7,117 nucleotides of DNA from Alphaproteobacteria bacterium (GTDB taxonomy: Bacteria; Pseudomonadota; Alphaproteobacteria; DSM-16000; Inquilinaceae). The DNA lies in contig JAJUFW010000148.1 in the NCBI GenBank assembly GCA_029263555.1, positions 1 to 7,117 on the forward strand. The letters are read 5' to 3'. This document shows, in pieces, positions 6,566 to 7,117 of this stretch; position 1 is the first letter of the stretch, and the number at the start of each line of letters is the position of its first letter. Under the pieces are notes generated by a model. The model was not told the origin of the DNA and ran no database searches. It worked only from the letters and a program-made list of their open reading frames with translations. The translations under genes and the position numbers were made by a program.

Positions 6566-6573
6566 ATGGCTGA
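6511..6573 (+). CDS. Possible tiny leader ORF overlapping the flhA start
   Basis: An ATG-started frame of 20 codons encodes a small hydrophobic peptide (MLIGTLAIITVTFVPEP and three more residues). Its TGA overlaps the flhA start region by 8 bases, a common arrangement for translational coupling. An in-frame GTG at 6502 could extend it by three residues. No Shine-Dalgarno sequence is apparent, and a frame this short arises easily by chance. It is listed because it is the only coding-like element in the gap before flhA. Confidence 0.2.
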   Translation: MLIGTLAIITVTFVPEPSNG

Positions 6574-7117
6574 CCAGTCAGGTAGCGCACCCGGTCTGTC
6601 GGGCGGGAACTTCTCGCTTCGGTGGCTGACGAACGCCCTGCGCCGCGGCGACATCGCGCTGGCGCTCGGCGTCGTCACCATCCTGGTCGTACTGATCCTG
6701 CCGATGCCGGCCTGGCTCCTGGACCTGAGCCTGGCCATCTCGATGACGTTCAGCGTGCTCATCCTGATGACCGTGCTGTTCATCCAAAGGCCGCTGGAAC
6801 TGTCATCCTTTCCGACGATCCTCCTGATCGCGACGATGCTGCGGCTCGCGCTCAACCTGGCGTCGACGCGGCTCATCCTGGCATACGGCCACGAAGGCCA
6901 CGATGCCGCCGGCAAGGTGATCGAAGCCTTCGGCAACTTCGTGATGGGCGGCAATTTCGTCATCGGCGTCATTGTCTTCATCATCCTGATCATCGTGAAC
7001 TTCGTGGTGATCACGAAGGGTTCGGGCCGCATCGCGGAGGTCAGCGCCCGGTTCAGCCTGGACGCGATGCCCGGCAAGCAGATGGCGATCGACGCCGACC
7101 TGTCGGCCGGCCTGATC
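6566..7117 (+). CDS. flhA: Flagellar export gate protein FlhA, N-terminal part (3' end outside window)
   Basis: FlhA is the large inner-membrane subunit of the flagellar type III export gate; it couples proton flow to substrate export, and its cytoplasmic ring receives chaperone-substrate complexes. The first 184 residues are present and open to the window edge. After a short Gly/Ser-rich start, hydrophobic segments appear at about 30-48, 49-73, 82-105 (more amphipathic, with MLRLALNLASTRLIL) and 122-149. The FHIPEP family signature follows (155-184): RIAEVSARFSLDAMPGKQ, then MAIDADLSAGLI. Lys171 and Asp176 in this stretch match K203 and D208 of Salmonella FlhA, which are important for export. 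ATG 6566 is preceded by a weak GGA-type site (6555-6557) at normal distance. FlhA acts with the FliH-FliI complex tethered by FliN, so its location fits the upstream genes. The identity is secure. Confidence 0.97.
   Translation, partial: MADQSGSAPGLSGGNFSLRWLTNALRRGDIALALGVVTILVVLILPMPAWLLDLSLAISMTFSVLILMTVLFIQRPLELSSFPTILLIATMLRLALNLASTRLILAYGHEGHDAAGKVIEAFGNFVMGGNFVIGVIVFIILIIVNFVVITKGSGRIAEVSARFSLDAMPGKQMAIDADLSAGLI

Noticed and set aside
6382..7077. Reverse-strand open frame opposite flhA
   Set aside because: The + strand encodes unmistakable FlhA. The reverse product is Ser/Arg/Met-rich shadow sequence.

Overview
The window is a high-GC flagellar locus, almost certainly from an alphaproteobacterium. 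The order fliG (3' part), fliH/flbE, fliN, flbD matches the tail of the Caulobacter-type fliF operon, and flhA lies at the right edge. The flbD product is a sigma-54 activator of the alphaproteobacterial FlbD type. The G+C-rich codon use and an flhA near flbD would suit a Rhodospirillales-like organism, but that placement is inference.

Layout, all on the + strand. Bases 1-534 carry the C-terminal part of FliG (rotor and torque ring). Bases 538-1311 encode a FliH-type regulator of the flagellar export ATPase, with an uninterrupted run of 11 prolines. Bases 1321-1665 encode FliN (C-ring SpoA protein). Bases 1708-3072 encode an FlbD-like enhancer-binding protein with a degenerate receiver domain and intact AAA+ and Fis-type HTH domains. 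Spacing is tight throughout, so these four genes read as one operon.

Two non-structural genes then lie between flbD and flhA. The first (3149-5605) encodes an 818-residue protein with an intact HAD phosphatase core at the N-terminus, a middle region with FLMRDG and FVDLGYSGS motifs, and an unassigned C-terminal region. The second (5598-6458, probable TTG start) encodes a class I SAM-dependent methyltransferase-like protein. They overlap by 8 bases and look co-translated. Relatives of both are, as I recall, typical of surface-polysaccharide and glycan-modification clusters. Their place inside the flagellar operon suggests a role in modifying flagellin or the cell surface, but this is not proven. 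This pair is the most interesting part of the window.

A 107-base gap (6459-6565) follows, holding a small inverted repeat and a possible tiny leader ORF. flhA (6566 to the window end) then encodes the N-terminal membrane domain of the flagellar export gate, including the FHIPEP signature. No tRNA, rRNA, CRISPR array, insertion sequence or attachment site was seen. No stretch over 300 bases lacks a gene.
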